Of a stretch of DNA of 15,855 nucleotides, positions 8,012-15,710 are shown in pieces (position 1 is the first letter of the stretch; every line of letters starts with the position of its first letter). Under the pieces are notes generated by a model, which saw only the letters and a list, made by a program, of their open reading frames with translations, made no database searches and was not told the DNA's origin. The translations under genes were made by a program, and so were the position numbers. The stretch lies in contig JAJRVA010000111.1 in assembly GCA_024277485.1 (NCBI GenBank), positions 1-15,855 of the forward strand, read 5' to 3'. The DNA comes from Deltaproteobacteria bacterium. Its GTDB lineage: Bacteria > Desulfobacterota > Desulfobulbia > Desulfobulbales > Desulfobulbaceae.

Positions 8012-9351
8012 CATTCTTCCTGAACCAGTTCGCCGCAGAGTATCCGCCTTGCCTTGCCGATAAGATAGAGGGACCCGGCCACGCATATCATGGTTCCCGG
8101 GCGTGATTTTTCCATGGCAACCTGCAGGGCTTTGCTGACGTCCTGCACGCAGGTGCTCTTCTGCCGCATGTCTTCCGGAAGAAGGTCAAAGAGAATGTCA
8201 GGCGCGGCGGAGCGCTCGGGTTCCGGCTGGGTGAAGATGATCTCGCCGGCAAGGGGAGCCAGGGAGAGAAGGGTTCCGTTCATGTCCTTGTCCGCCATCG
8301 AGGCCCAGACCAGAAGCAGAGATTCATGCCTGAAATCGTGCTGCAGGGCTTTTTTCAATGCACTTGCTCCGGCAGGGTTGTGGGCCCCGTCAAGGAGAAA
8401 ATGGAAATGCGGTGTATCCCGGGTTTCCGGTTTCCGGCTGACTGTTCCCTGCTTGTCCAGCCAGAACTCTTCAAGCCGGCCGGGCCAGGATGTTTTTTCC
8501 AGGCCGCGGCGGATATGTTTTTCCTGGACCGGAAATTGCGGAGCAATGACCTCAAGCGTTGCCAGGGCGATGGACGCGTTGTCAACCTGGTACTCTCCCT
8601 TCATCGACAGCGGCAGGTCGGTCAGGCTGAAAGTCAGGCCGTCATAATTCCATAACAGAGGATCCGGAGATGTGAGAGATCCCCGGAAGTCCCGGCCCAG
8701 CAGGTGAAGCGGGCTTTTCATCTGGCCTGCCCGGGCTTGAATGACCCCGAGGGGTTCCGCATCTGCCGCACCGGTAACGAGTGGTATGCCCGGCTTGATG
8801 ATCCCTGCTTTTTCCGAGGCAACAGCGGTGACGGTATCGCCAAGGTACTGTTCATGGTCCATGCTGACATTGGTGATAACGGAGACCAGGGGGGACACGA
8901 CATTGGTGGCATCAAGGCGCCCGCCAAGACCAACTTCCAGGATAGCCAGGTCAACGTGCTGTTCCGCGAACCAGAGCATGGCCAGGGTGGTGGTAAATTC
9001 AAAGTAGGTGATCTGCCGGCCATCAAGGATATGGATTATTTTACCGGCCACAGCGGTAAAGTCCCGCCTGGAGATATACCGGTCCCCGATCCTGAAACGT
9101 TCCCTAACCGACGAGAGGTGAGGGGAGGTGTACAGACCAGCCTTGTAACCGGAAGCGGTCAGGATGGAAAGAAGTGTCGCCCCGACTGATCCCTTGCCGT
9201 TGGTGCCGCCGATATGGATGAAGGGGATTTCCTGCTGCGGGTTGTCCGCTGATTCCAGGAAGGCCTGCATGGAATCCAGGCCCAGCTTGATTTTAAAAAA
9301 CTGCAGCTGGTCAAGAAATGACCAGGCATCATGGTAACTCAATTTGTTCAT
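8011..9351 (-). CDS. folC: Bifunctional folylpolyglutamate synthase/dihydrofolate synthase
   Basis: FolC adds L-glutamate to dihydropteroate to make dihydrofolate and then extends the polyglutamate tail of reduced folates, using ATP in the cytoplasm. The 446-residue length is normal. Mur-ligase family signatures are all present: the P-loop GTNGKGS (49-55), TSPHL (75-79), EVGLGGRLDATN (139-150), SMDHEQYLG (163-171), SEKAGI (179-184) and the C-terminal-domain motif DGAHNPAG (321-328). The early SMDH and GLGGRLDATN motifs separate it from MurC-F enzymes. The ATG at 9351 lies six bases after the helicase stop codon, so the gene is co-transcribed with it and probably translated by re-initiation; no strong Shine-Dalgarno sequence is seen. 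Its stop codon overlaps the start of the HNH gene. Whether both activities are present cannot be told from sequence alone. Confidence 0.96.
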   Translation of the reverse strand: MNKLSYHDAWSFLDQLQFFKIKLGLDSMQAFLESADNPQQEIPFIHIGGTNGKGSVGATLLSILTASGYKAGLYTSPHLSSVRERFRIGDRYISRRDFTAVAGKIIHILDGRQITYFEFTTTLAMLWFAEQHVDLAILEVGLGGRLDATNVVSPLVSVITNVSMDHEQYLGDTVTAVASEKAGIIKPGIPLVTGAADAEPLGVIQARAGQMKSPLHLLGRDFRGSLTSPDPLLWNYDGLTFSLTDLPLSMKGEYQVDNASIALATLEVIAPQFPVQEKHIRRGLEKTSWPGRLEEFWLDKQGTVSRKPETRDTPHFHFLLDGAHNPAGASALKKALQHDFRHESLLLVWASMADKDMNGTLLSLAPLAGEIIFTQPEPERSAAPDILFDLLPEDMRQKSTCVQDVSKALQVAMEKSRPGTMICVAGSLYLIGKARRILCGELVQEE

Positions 9352-9357
9352 GACTGT

Positions 9358-11562
9358 TTACGCGATTATCTCAAGTTTGGCATAATCCAGGTGAAGGATC
9401 TTGTCTCCGTGCCGGTCAAAGGAAACTTCGATGCGACGGTGGCCGGGTATATTTTTTATGCGGCCCATGCCGAAAAAGGGGTGCTTGACCTGCATGCCGG
9501 GAGAAAAATCAGCCTCCCCTGACCGGGAAGGTTTTTTCCTGCCCGAAGACAGGGGTACGGGAGGTCCGGCAGAGGAATGGAACACGCTTTTGCGGGACTG
9601 CGGCTGTTTGAGTTCGTAAAGACCGGGGTTTATCTCGCGCAGAAAGGGAGACATGGAGGTACGGGTGAATTTCCGGTCCGGCGTCATCAGTTCACGGGGA
9701 TAGGTAAGATACAGTTTTTTCCGGGCCCGGGTCGCGGCCACATAGAGTAGTCTTCGTTCCTCCTCCCACTGCTCGCCGGCTGATGTTCTCTGGTGGGGAA
9801 ACCGGCCCTCGGCAAGCCCGATGACAAAGACGGCATCCCATTCAAGGCCCTTGGCGGAATGGATTGTCGACAGGATCAGCCTGCTGTTCTCGTCACTGCC
9901 GGGTCCGGCATCAACACCGGCCTCGGGAGGATCAAGGGTCGTGTCGTCCACAAAGGACTGCAGGTCGCCGTACCCGGCAATCAGCGCCTTGACCTGGTCA
10001 ATGTCTTTTTTGCGTTTCGGGTAATCGTCATAATAGATTTTTTCAAAAACAGGCTCGTAGTACTGCATGAGCAGGTCGAACTGGTCCGCCGGGGTCAGCC
10101 CGGAACCGCGCAGTTCCCTGAAAAGCTCCAGGAGCCGTGTGTAGCCCTCTTGCCAGGCATGACCCGGTCTGTACTTTTCCAGCCCTGCAAAAGGATCATC
10201 CGCCCCCCTGATGGATCTAAGAATTTTTTGCGCGGTTTTGGGGCCGACCTTGTCAAGCTGCAGCAGGATACGGTTCCATGACAGGTTGTCCAGCGGGTTG
10301 ACCAGTACCCTGAGAAAGGAGAGAACATCCTTGATATGCGCGGACTCGGTCAGTCGCAGGCCCCCTCTTTTCTCAAAATCAAAGTAGCGGCTTGTCAGTT
10401 CCATCTCGAGCTTGAAGGAATGAAATCCGGAACGGAAAAGAACTGCGATTTCAGACAGGTCGGTGCCGTTCTCCTGCAGGTCTGTAATGGAATCAACCAC
10501 AAACCTGGCTTCCGCGCTTTCATTGGCAGCGGTAAACAGGACCGGTTTTACACCTCCCTGCCGGGAGGTAAAAAGGGTCTTGGTGAATTTTTCCTCGGCA
10601 CAGGCGATAATGGAGTTGGTCAGGCTGAGAATGGGTTGGGTTGACCGGTAGTTCTCCTCAAGTTTGATGATCCGGGCACCGGGAAACTGCTCGGGAAAAC
10701 GCATGATATTGTAAAAATCGGCGCCCCGGAAACTGTAGATCGACTGCGCATCATCACCCACAACCATGACATTGTCATGTTCATGGGCCAGCAGTCTCAC
10801 GATCCGCGCCTGGATCAGGTTGGTGTCCTGGTATTCATCCACCAGGATGTGAGAAAAGCGGGATGTTATCTCCTGCCTGGCCTCCGGCGAGTCGGCCAGG
10901 AGACGGCACCAGTTGACCAGCAGGTCGTCATAGTCCATCAGGCCGTGGTCCAACTTGAAGCGGCTGTAATGGTCCTGTATCGTGTACAGGTCATCCAGAA
11001 ATTCCGACAGATGGATGTGCTGGTCAAAGACAAGATCTTCAACAGAGCGGGACTTGTTGATCGAACCGCTCAGGATGTTCATGATCATGCGCTTGGACGG
11101 GAAGCGTTTTCCCGCCCCTGACAGCCCTAAAGAGGACTTGATCAGATTGATGATACCCTCGGCATCGCCGCGGTCGATAATGGTGAAGCCGGAGCCGAAA
11201 CCAAGGTGATGCCCGTGCCTGCGCAGCAGCATGTTCGAGGTGGCGTGAAAGGTGCCCCCGACAACCCTGCTGCAGGACTGGCTGGAAAGGCGTCCCGCCC
11301 GAAGAAGCATCTCCTGGGCCGCCCGCCTGGTAAAGGTGAGCAGAAGTATGGACTCCGGCGCCACATTGTTTTCCACCAGGTGGGCCATCCGGTAGACCAG
11401 GGTCCTGGTCTTGCCGCTGCCTGCCCCGGCAATGACAAGCAGCGGGCCGCTGCCATGGGTAACAGCCTCGTACTGAGCATCATTGAGATTTTCCCGGTTG
11501 ACCGGGGATTCCTGGAGAGCGCCCGGAGAGCTTGCGTTGTCTGAAAAGAGATTGAATTGCAT
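9358..11562 (-). CDS. uvrD: UvrD/PcrA-type superfamily 1 DNA helicase
   Basis: This is a 734-residue 3'-5' DNA helicase of the UvrD/Rep/PcrA family, which uses ATP to unwind DNA in repair, replication restart and removal of RecA. The motifs appear in order: a Q-like motif LNDAQYEAV (26-34), Walker A GAGSGKT (46-52), Walker B DEYQD (242-246), GDDAQSIYSFRGA (269-281), ENYRST (303-308), then TIHSAKGLEWDAV and LLYVAATRARKKLYL in the second RecA-like half. The last 50 residues (GMQVKHPFFGMGRIKNI onward) form the small Tudor-like C-terminal domain found in UvrD and PcrA, which argues against Rep. The start was set at ATG 11562 (MQFNLFSD). The reading frame extends upstream to a TTG at 11613, but that part is Cys- and His-rich and looks non-coding. 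It leads an operon with folC and the HNH gene. It may be one of several paralogues in the genome, so the symbol is by family. Confidence 0.93.
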   Translation of the reverse strand: MQFNLFSDNASSPGALQESPVNRENLNDAQYEAVTHGSGPLLVIAGAGSGKTRTLVYRMAHLVENNVAPESILLLTFTRRAAQEMLLRAGRLSSQSCSRVVGGTFHATSNMLLRRHGHHLGFGSGFTIIDRGDAEGIINLIKSSLGLSGAGKRFPSKRMIMNILSGSINKSRSVEDLVFDQHIHLSEFLDDLYTIQDHYSRFKLDHGLMDYDDLLVNWCRLLADSPEARQEITSRFSHILVDEYQDTNLIQARIVRLLAHEHDNVMVVGDDAQSIYSFRGADFYNIMRFPEQFPGARIIKLEENYRSTQPILSLTNSIIACAEEKFTKTLFTSRQGGVKPVLFTAANESAEARFVVDSITDLQENGTDLSEIAVLFRSGFHSFKLEMELTSRYFDFEKRGGLRLTESAHIKDVLSFLRVLVNPLDNLSWNRILLQLDKVGPKTAQKILRSIRGADDPFAGLEKYRPGHAWQEGYTRLLELFRELRGSGLTPADQFDLLMQYYEPVFEKIYYDDYPKRKKDIDQVKALIAGYGDLQSFVDDTTLDPPEAGVDAGPGSDENSRLILSTIHSAKGLEWDAVFVIGLAEGRFPHQRTSAGEQWEEERRLLYVAATRARKKLYLTYPRELMTPDRKFTRTSMSPFLREINPGLYELKQPQSRKSVFHSSAGPPVPLSSGRKKPSRSGEADFSPGMQVKHPFFGMGRIKNIPGHRRIEVSFDRHGDKILHLDYAKLEIIA

Positions 11563-11604
11563 AGCTGCGTTTTTACCACAGCAGGTCCAGCCATGCAATG
11601 GATG

Positions 11605-11633
11605 TTGACACAAACCACGGCCATGATTACACT
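11605..11633 (+). promoter_or_regulatory. Probable sigma70-type promoter for the 11674-15710 gene run
   Basis: A perfect -35 hexamer TTGACA (11605-11610) is followed, after exactly 17 bases, by TACACT (11628-11633), which matches four of six -10 positions. Transcription would start near 11640, about 34 bases before the ATG at 11674. The site lies in the 111-base divergent gap upstream of the helicase gene, so the two promoters could interfere with or influence each other. Confidence 0.55.
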
Positions 11634-11673
11634 TGCCGGCAACCCAACATTACTGTGAATATTGAGAAAAACA

Positions 11674-12078
11674 ATGAACAATGAGATTTTAAAAGCAACA
11701 TTCAGCGAGGAAACCCTGGAGAGGTTGTTTCCTCCGCGGAAAACCCGTGATTTTTTCGAGGCGCTCTTCGGGGATGACAGTGAAGGGGCGTTTGACATTA
11801 AACTCCGCTACGGTGGACTTGATGAACAGGCATCCCGCCTCCGGTTTTACCTGGACCTGCACGAACGGCCGGGATGCTGCCTGGTCTGCAGCCTTACCCA
11901 TGGCCTGCCCGAGGTTTTTTCCCGTCATCCGGTCATCAATCTCAAGGGGCTGGTGGCTGAGATTGAAGAGCATCTTGGCGGTGCGGCGAAATGTGCCCAG
12001 TGGCAACTTGATTCCACCTCGCAGGTTGAGAAGAGTCTCCATTCCGTTCCCCTGACGATTTTCCTTGAAGCGGCATAA
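11674..12078 (+). CDS. Conserved small protein of unknown function
   Basis: The 134-residue soluble product has no signal peptide or membrane segment. It opens with a segment resembling a short helical domain (FSEETLERLFPPRKTRDFFEALFGD) followed by a more beta-like part (FDIKLRYGG, then LRFYLDLHERPG). The most distinctive stretch is GCCLVCSLTHGLPEVFSRHP, followed by VINLKGLV; the Cys residues and the H-G-L-P and R-H-P-V-I-N elements look conserved. From memory it resembles a small family in sulfate-reducing Desulfobacterota that databases label misleadingly as 'pancreas/duodenum homeobox protein 1'. I could not check this, and the name says nothing about function. A TTG at 11662 is in frame upstream, but the ATG at 11674 is preferred. 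It is the first gene after a near-consensus promoter. A 65-base gap separates it from the DUF401 gene, so it may be the leader of that operon. The Cys pair could bind metal or form a disulfide. Confidence 0.8.
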   Translation: MNNEILKATFSEETLERLFPPRKTRDFFEALFGDDSEGAFDIKLRYGGLDEQASRLRFYLDLHERPGCCLVCSLTHGLPEVFSRHPVINLKGLVAEIEEHLGGAAKCAQWQLDSTSQVEKSLHSVPLTIFLEAA

Positions 12079-12143
12079 ACTTCGTTTCCTGCCGCTGCAG
12101 GTGATGCCGGGTTGCCCGGACGGCTGGAGAGCTGCCACCTGAT

Positions 12144-13448
12144 ATGGATTTCTTTGTCAACGTATCACCTGTTGCCAAGATACTATTTGTCTTTGCCCTC
12201 ATCCTGGCCGCAAGCAGAGCGAAGGTACCCCTGGGGATGTCCCTCATCCTGGGGGGACTGGCCATAGACATCTGGGCCGGCAAGACGGTTGGCGCTGTGC
12301 TGTCGGATTTCCTGGCATCCCTGAGTAAGCCGGAACTGTGGCTGCTGGTGCTCAATATCACCCTGATCCTCGAGTTCGGATATTTCATGGCCCATAAGCC
12401 GAACTCCCAGGCTGTACTTGCCGCATCCAGGCGGTTAGGCGGTCGTCACGGGCGGGCCTTGAGCCTTGTTATCATGCCGGCAGCCATGGGGCTTGTTCCC
12501 ATGCCGGGTGGGGCGCTTTTTTCCGCCCCCCTTGTCGGGGAGACACTTGGCGCAAAAGAGGTGCCCTCCTCCTGGAAGGTCGCGGTCAACTACTGGTTCC
12601 GCCATGTTTTTGAGTACTGGTGGCCCCTGTACCCGGTGGTTATTGTCACCCTGTCCATCTTTTCACTGGATACCTGGCAGTATTTTTCTCTACAGATTCC
12701 CTTTACCCTCATCAGCCTGCTGGCCGGTTGGTTTTTTCTCCTGAAGCGGCGTCTCGGGGTCCTTTCTGATGAGCCGCGGCCGGAAAACGGCGGCAACAGA
12801 CGGCTGTTGGCCGTGCTGCAGCCTCTCGTCATTGTTGTTGCCTGCACACTTCTTCTGCCCGGGATCATGGCCCGGCTGCTTCCGGATGGTTCCGCCACCA
12901 CGCACAAACTGCTTGCCATGCTTGTCGGCCTGGTCATAAGCCTGTTGCTCATCGTTCGTGCCGGCCGCGGCGACAGCGAGCTTCGGCTGTTCGGCAACCT
13001 CTGGTCCGGGAAAACCGCCAATGTGGTTGTAACGCTTGCCGGGGTCATGGTCTTCCAGGCCATGCTGGAGGCGTCAATGCTCCTGCCCGAGGCCGGCCGG
13101 CAGTTCAGCAGCTCCATGGTGCCCATTGAAATTGTCATCGCCTTTCTCCCCTTTCTTTCCGGGCTCGTTACCGGGATTGCCATCGGGTTTGCCGGGCCGT
13201 CATTTCCGCTCGTAGTCGGCCTGATAGCAGCAGATCCCTCCATCTCGCAGGCGTCCGCGCTTGTACTGGCCTTCACCATGGGGTATGCCGGCATGATGCT
13301 TTCCCCGGTGCATCTCTGTTATATTCTCACCCGCAGGTATTTTTCCGCGGGACTTTTTTCGTCATACGTGTATCTTCTTCCCTGTGTTGCAACGGTTGTG
13401 GGATGGGGCATAGTGATGCATGTTTTTCTCCGCTTCATGGGGTGGTAG
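12144..13448 (+). CDS. DUF401 family integral membrane protein (putative transporter)
   Basis: The 434-residue product is hydrophobic throughout, with roughly ten predicted membrane segments and one clear polar loop at about 203-222. It matches the DUF401 family as I know it: MPGGALFSAPLV (120-131) and NYWFRHVFEYWWPLYP (149-164) in the first half, GFAGPSFPLVVGL (348-360) and SPVHLC (387-392) in the second. The paired Gly/Pro-rich loops in the two halves suggest the inverted-repeat architecture of ion-transporter-type carriers; that relation is family knowledge plus inference. No substrate is known. The stop codon lies three bases before the nagZ start, so the two are co-translated, which makes a cell-wall sugar or peptide substrate a reasonable guess. 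The start at ATG 12144 has only a weakly placed GGAG (12126-12129), and a short CCGGG/CCCGG hairpin (12107-12119) sits just upstream. Confidence 0.88.
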   Translation: MDFFVNVSPVAKILFVFALILAASRAKVPLGMSLILGGLAIDIWAGKTVGAVLSDFLASLSKPELWLLVLNITLILEFGYFMAHKPNSQAVLAASRRLGGRHGRALSLVIMPAAMGLVPMPGGALFSAPLVGETLGAKEVPSSWKVAVNYWFRHVFEYWWPLYPVVIVTLSIFSLDTWQYFSLQIPFTLISLLAGWFFLLKRRLGVLSDEPRPENGGNRRLLAVLQPLVIVVACTLLLPGIMARLLPDGSATTHKLLAMLVGLVISLLLIVRAGRGDSELRLFGNLWSGKTANVVVTLAGVMVFQAMLEASMLLPEAGRQFSSSMVPIEIVIAFLPFLSGLVTGIAIGFAGPSFPLVVGLIAADPSISQASALVLAFTMGYAGMMLSPVHLCYILTRRYFSAGLFSSYVYLLPCVATVVGWGIVMHVFLRFMGW

Positions 13449-13451
13449 ACA

Positions 13452-14516
13452 GTGCTGGACAGTCATGATACAGCCCAGATGTTCGTGGTCGGTTTTGACG
13501 GAACTTCCGTTGACCGCGACCATCCGGTCGTGCGCTCCATACGGGATTTCAACCTGGGCGGTGTTATTCTGTTTGACAGGGACATGACCGGTCGGCGGCA
13601 GAACATCGTTTCACCTGCACAGCTGCGTGAACTGACATTGACCCTGCAGGGGTATGCAAAAACTCCTCTTCTGGTCACCATTGACCAGGAAGGCGGCCAG
13701 GTATGCAGGCTCAAGGAAAGGGACGGGTTTCCCGCCTCGGTTTCCGCCGGTCATATCGGTGTTGTCAACGATGTGAAGGACACCGGTGTCCAGGCTGATA
13801 CCCTTGCCGCCACCCTGGCAGCCCACGGTATCAACTTCAACCTGGCCCCGGTGGTCGACCTGGACATAAACCGGGACAATCCCATTATCAGCCGCTTTGA
13901 CAGGAGCTTTGGTACGGACACAGAACAGGTTGTCCGCCATGCCGAGCGGTTCATTGAAGCACATCACCGGCACGGTGTTGCCTGCTGCCTGAAGCATTTT
14001 CCCGGCCACGGCAGTTCAGCCGCTGATTCGCATCTTGGCTTTGTCGATATAACCGACTGCTGGCAGGAAAAGGAGCTTGACCCGTACAGGGAACTCTTCC
14101 GGGCCGGCTTCGGGGATGCTGTCATGACAGCGCACGTGGTGCATAAAAAACTTGACCCTGAAGGGTTGCCGGCAACCCTGTCCAGGGTTATTCTTACAGA
14201 GTTGCTGCGGGAAAAACTCGGTTTTACCGGGGTAACCGTCTCTGATGACCTGCAGATGAAGGCAATCAGCAGCAGGTGGGGTTTTGCAGAGGCCGTGCAG
14301 AAGGCCGTGCTGGCCGGAGTCGACCTGCTGGTGGTGGGCAACAACCTGGTCCGGCAGAAAGATGCGCTTGCCGCGGGCGTCAGCGCCATTGAAGAACTTC
14401 TCAGGGACGGCAGGATAGACCCGGGGCGTGTTGTGGCCTCACTTGAACGGATACGACACCTGAAACAGAAAATTGCAGGGGAAAGACCATGGAACAGCAG
14501 ACCCACAACCCGGTGA
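13452..14516 (+). CDS. nagZ: Beta-N-acetylhexosaminidase NagZ (glycoside hydrolase family 3)
   Basis: NagZ cleaves GlcNAc from GlcNAc-anhydroMurNAc muropeptides in the cytoplasm during peptidoglycan recycling. The 354-residue length is typical and there is no signal peptide. Family 3 signatures are complete: TIDQEGGQVCRL (76-87), the Lys-His motif KHFPGHG (181-187) with the NagZ-specific D192-S-H194 that supplies the general acid/base His-Asp pair, MTAHVVHKKLDP (225-236), and the nucleophile in SDDLQMKAI (Asp265). The gene starts with GTG at 13452, preceded by GGGGTGG, three bases after the DUF401 stop codon. Its 3' end overlaps the TM2 gene by 28 bases in another frame. I see no ampD, murein permease (ampG) or anhydro-sugar kinase (anmK) gene nearby, so DUF401 is the only membrane partner in view. 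Confidence 0.95.
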   Translation: MLDSHDTAQMFVVGFDGTSVDRDHPVVRSIRDFNLGGVILFDRDMTGRRQNIVSPAQLRELTLTLQGYAKTPLLVTIDQEGGQVCRLKERDGFPASVSAGHIGVVNDVKDTGVQADTLAATLAAHGINFNLAPVVDLDINRDNPIISRFDRSFGTDTEQVVRHAERFIEAHHRHGVACCLKHFPGHGSSAADSHLGFVDITDCWQEKELDPYRELFRAGFGDAVMTAHVVHKKLDPEGLPATLSRVILTELLREKLGFTGVTVSDDLQMKAISSRWGFAEAVQKAVLAGVDLLVVGNNLVRQKDALAAGVSAIEELLRDGRIDPGRVVASLERIRHLKQKIAGERPWNSRPTTR

Positions 14517-14917
14517 TCGGGTACCTGATCTGGATTTTCGGGTTCCTGGGAGCGCACAGGTTTTACTACGGCAAACCCATCTCCGGTACCATCTATTTTT
14601 TTACCCTGGGCATTTTTTTCATAGGCTGGATCGTGGATCTTTTTCTCATCCCCTCCATGGCCCGGGAAGCGGACATCCGTTTCACACCCGGACCGGTAGA
14701 TTATACCGTGGCCTGGCTTCTGCTTGTTTTTTTGGGACCGTTCGGTGTCCACCGGATGTACATGGGGAAATGGTTAACCGGTATCCTCTACCTGTGTACG
14801 GGCGGCCTGTTCCTCATCGGCTACATCTATGACATGTGGACCATCAATGACCAGATAACAGTGATCAACGGCCGGGACCAGGGCGGCCCCGGGTACCGGC
14901 AAACAGGTGGGTCATGA
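14489..14917 (+). CDS. Membrane protein with two tandem TM2 domains
   Basis: The 142-residue protein consists of two TM2 domains in a row, each a pair of membrane helices joined by a short turn. The first has GFLGAHRFYYG (18-28) and ends at GWIVDLF (Asp50). The second has GPFGVHRMYMG (83-93) and ends at GYIYDMW (Asp115). The G-x-x-G-x-H-R-x-Y-x-G pattern and closing Asp are the family hallmarks. TM2 proteins usually carry one such domain, so this is an internal duplication. The C-terminal 25 residues are polar. The function of bacterial TM2 proteins is not settled. The ATG at 14489 lies inside the nagZ coding region (28-base overlap), and the stop codon overlaps the next start as ATGA, so translation is tightly coupled on both sides. 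Confidence 0.9.
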   Translation: MEQQTHNPVIGYLIWIFGFLGAHRFYYGKPISGTIYFFTLGIFFIGWIVDLFLIPSMAREADIRFTPGPVDYTVAWLLLVFLGPFGVHRMYMGKWLTGILYLCTGGLFLIGYIYDMWTINDQITVINGRDQGGPGYRQTGGS

Positions 14918-15195
14918 AAAAACTGCCGCGTCACATACCGCAGGACTCCTGCAAACCCCGGATTGACTATCCCTGTTCCTGGCAGTACAAGATAATAGGG
15001 AAGGGCCGGAACGAGATTCGCATGGTAGTTGAGAATACCCTGCGGGAGAAGCCGTTTACCCTGACCGAGTCCCATGTCAGCAGCCGCGGCAGCTACGTTT
15101 CCATGAACCTTGAGGTAACAGTCGAAAATGATGCGCAACGGCTCGAACTGTACCGGGTTTTTGCGGCAAGTTCCGCAATCAAGGTCGTTCTATGA
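14914..15195 (+). CDS. DUF493 (YbeD-like) family protein
   Basis: This small soluble protein of 93 residues matches the DUF493/YbeD family, which folds like a ferredoxin-type regulatory (ACT-like) domain. Visible hallmarks are DYPCSWQYKIIG (18-29) for the first strand, the SRGSYVSMNLEVTVEN stretch (57-72) in the middle of the sheet, and a closing helix and strand ending in IKVVL. The length is normal. Some family members have been linked to lipoic acid metabolism or regulation, but the role is not established and no lip genes are seen here. The ATG overlaps the TM2 stop codon (ATGA), with AGGTGG just upstream, and its own stop codon overlaps the next start, so it is in the middle of a translationally coupled run. 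Confidence 0.87.
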   Translation: MKKLPRHIPQDSCKPRIDYPCSWQYKIIGKGRNEIRMVVENTLREKPFTLTESHVSSRGSYVSMNLEVTVENDAQRLELYRVFAASSAIKVVL

Positions 15196-15710
15196 GTGAT
15201 GCGGGTGCTGCATTCCACCCAGGTTCAGGCCCGGAGGATACCCTGGACAGCAAGGTGATTCCTGTCATGCGGGAAGCAGTGGCAATGGTGCAGATGATTG
15301 TGTACCGGGAGCTGAGGGGCAGGATTGCTGAAAAATATGCCGACTGGAGCCCTGATGCGTACAGGCGCCTTGTCGGCTCCATTGTCAATGATATCTTCGG
15401 CACCGCGGCCCGGGAGCCCGATATCCTGCGGTTCTGCCGCAGGCATATTGAAACTATCGAGGAGGAGCTGCGGGACCTGGCCGGTAATGTGCCGGAGTTA
15501 CTGCCGTGCCTGACCGATGCCCTGCGGATGCAGACCCTCTGCGATCACGAGGAGGGGATCAATACCCTGCCGACGCTTCTGCGCGCCCGCGCCCTGGGCG
15601 TGCTGCTGGAGGATCGGCCCATTCCCATGCCTTCAACATTCATGATCCTCACCCGTCAGCTTGGCGCTCAGTACGGGCTGCTTGAAGGTCCTGCAGCAGC
15701 ACAAGAGTAG
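15192..15710 (+). CDS. Hypothetical helical protein
   Basis: I do not recognise this 172-residue protein. It is predicted to be soluble and mainly helical, with a disordered N-terminal stretch of about 18 residues. This is followed by an amphipathic segment ([20 protein letters not shown], 22-41), [19 protein letters not shown] at about 52-70, a charged helix [20 protein letters not shown], and a C-terminal Ala/Gly-rich tail. Five Cys or His residues are scattered without an obvious metal-site spacing. The ATG overlaps the DUF493 stop codon, so it belongs to the same operon and is very likely expressed. The last 62 bases are antisense to the end of the Smr-domain gene on the other strand. Confidence 0.8.
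   Translation: MSDAGAAFHPGSGPEDTLDSKVIPVMREAVAMVQMIVYRELRGRIAEKYADWSPDAYRRLVGSIVNDIFGTAAREPDILRFCRRHIETIEEELRDLAGNVPELLPCLTDALRMQTLCDHEEGINTLPTLLRARALGVLLEDRPIPMPSTFMILTRQLGAQYGLLEGPAAAQE

Noticed and set aside
8012..8086. Upstream extension of the HNH reading frame to 8086
   Set aside because: It would overlap folC deeply; ATG at 8011 or 8014 sits on the folC stop codon with AGGAAG correctly spaced.
11563..11613. N-terminal extension of the helicase to a TTG at 11613
   Set aside because: The added residues are Cys/His-rich and unlike helicase N-termini; ATG 11562 gives a normal family start and leaves room for the divergent promoter.
12590..13294. Minus-strand frame of 234 codons within the DUF401 gene
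   Set aside because: Antisense of a membrane protein; its translation is basic and Ser/Thr-rich with no recognisable feature.
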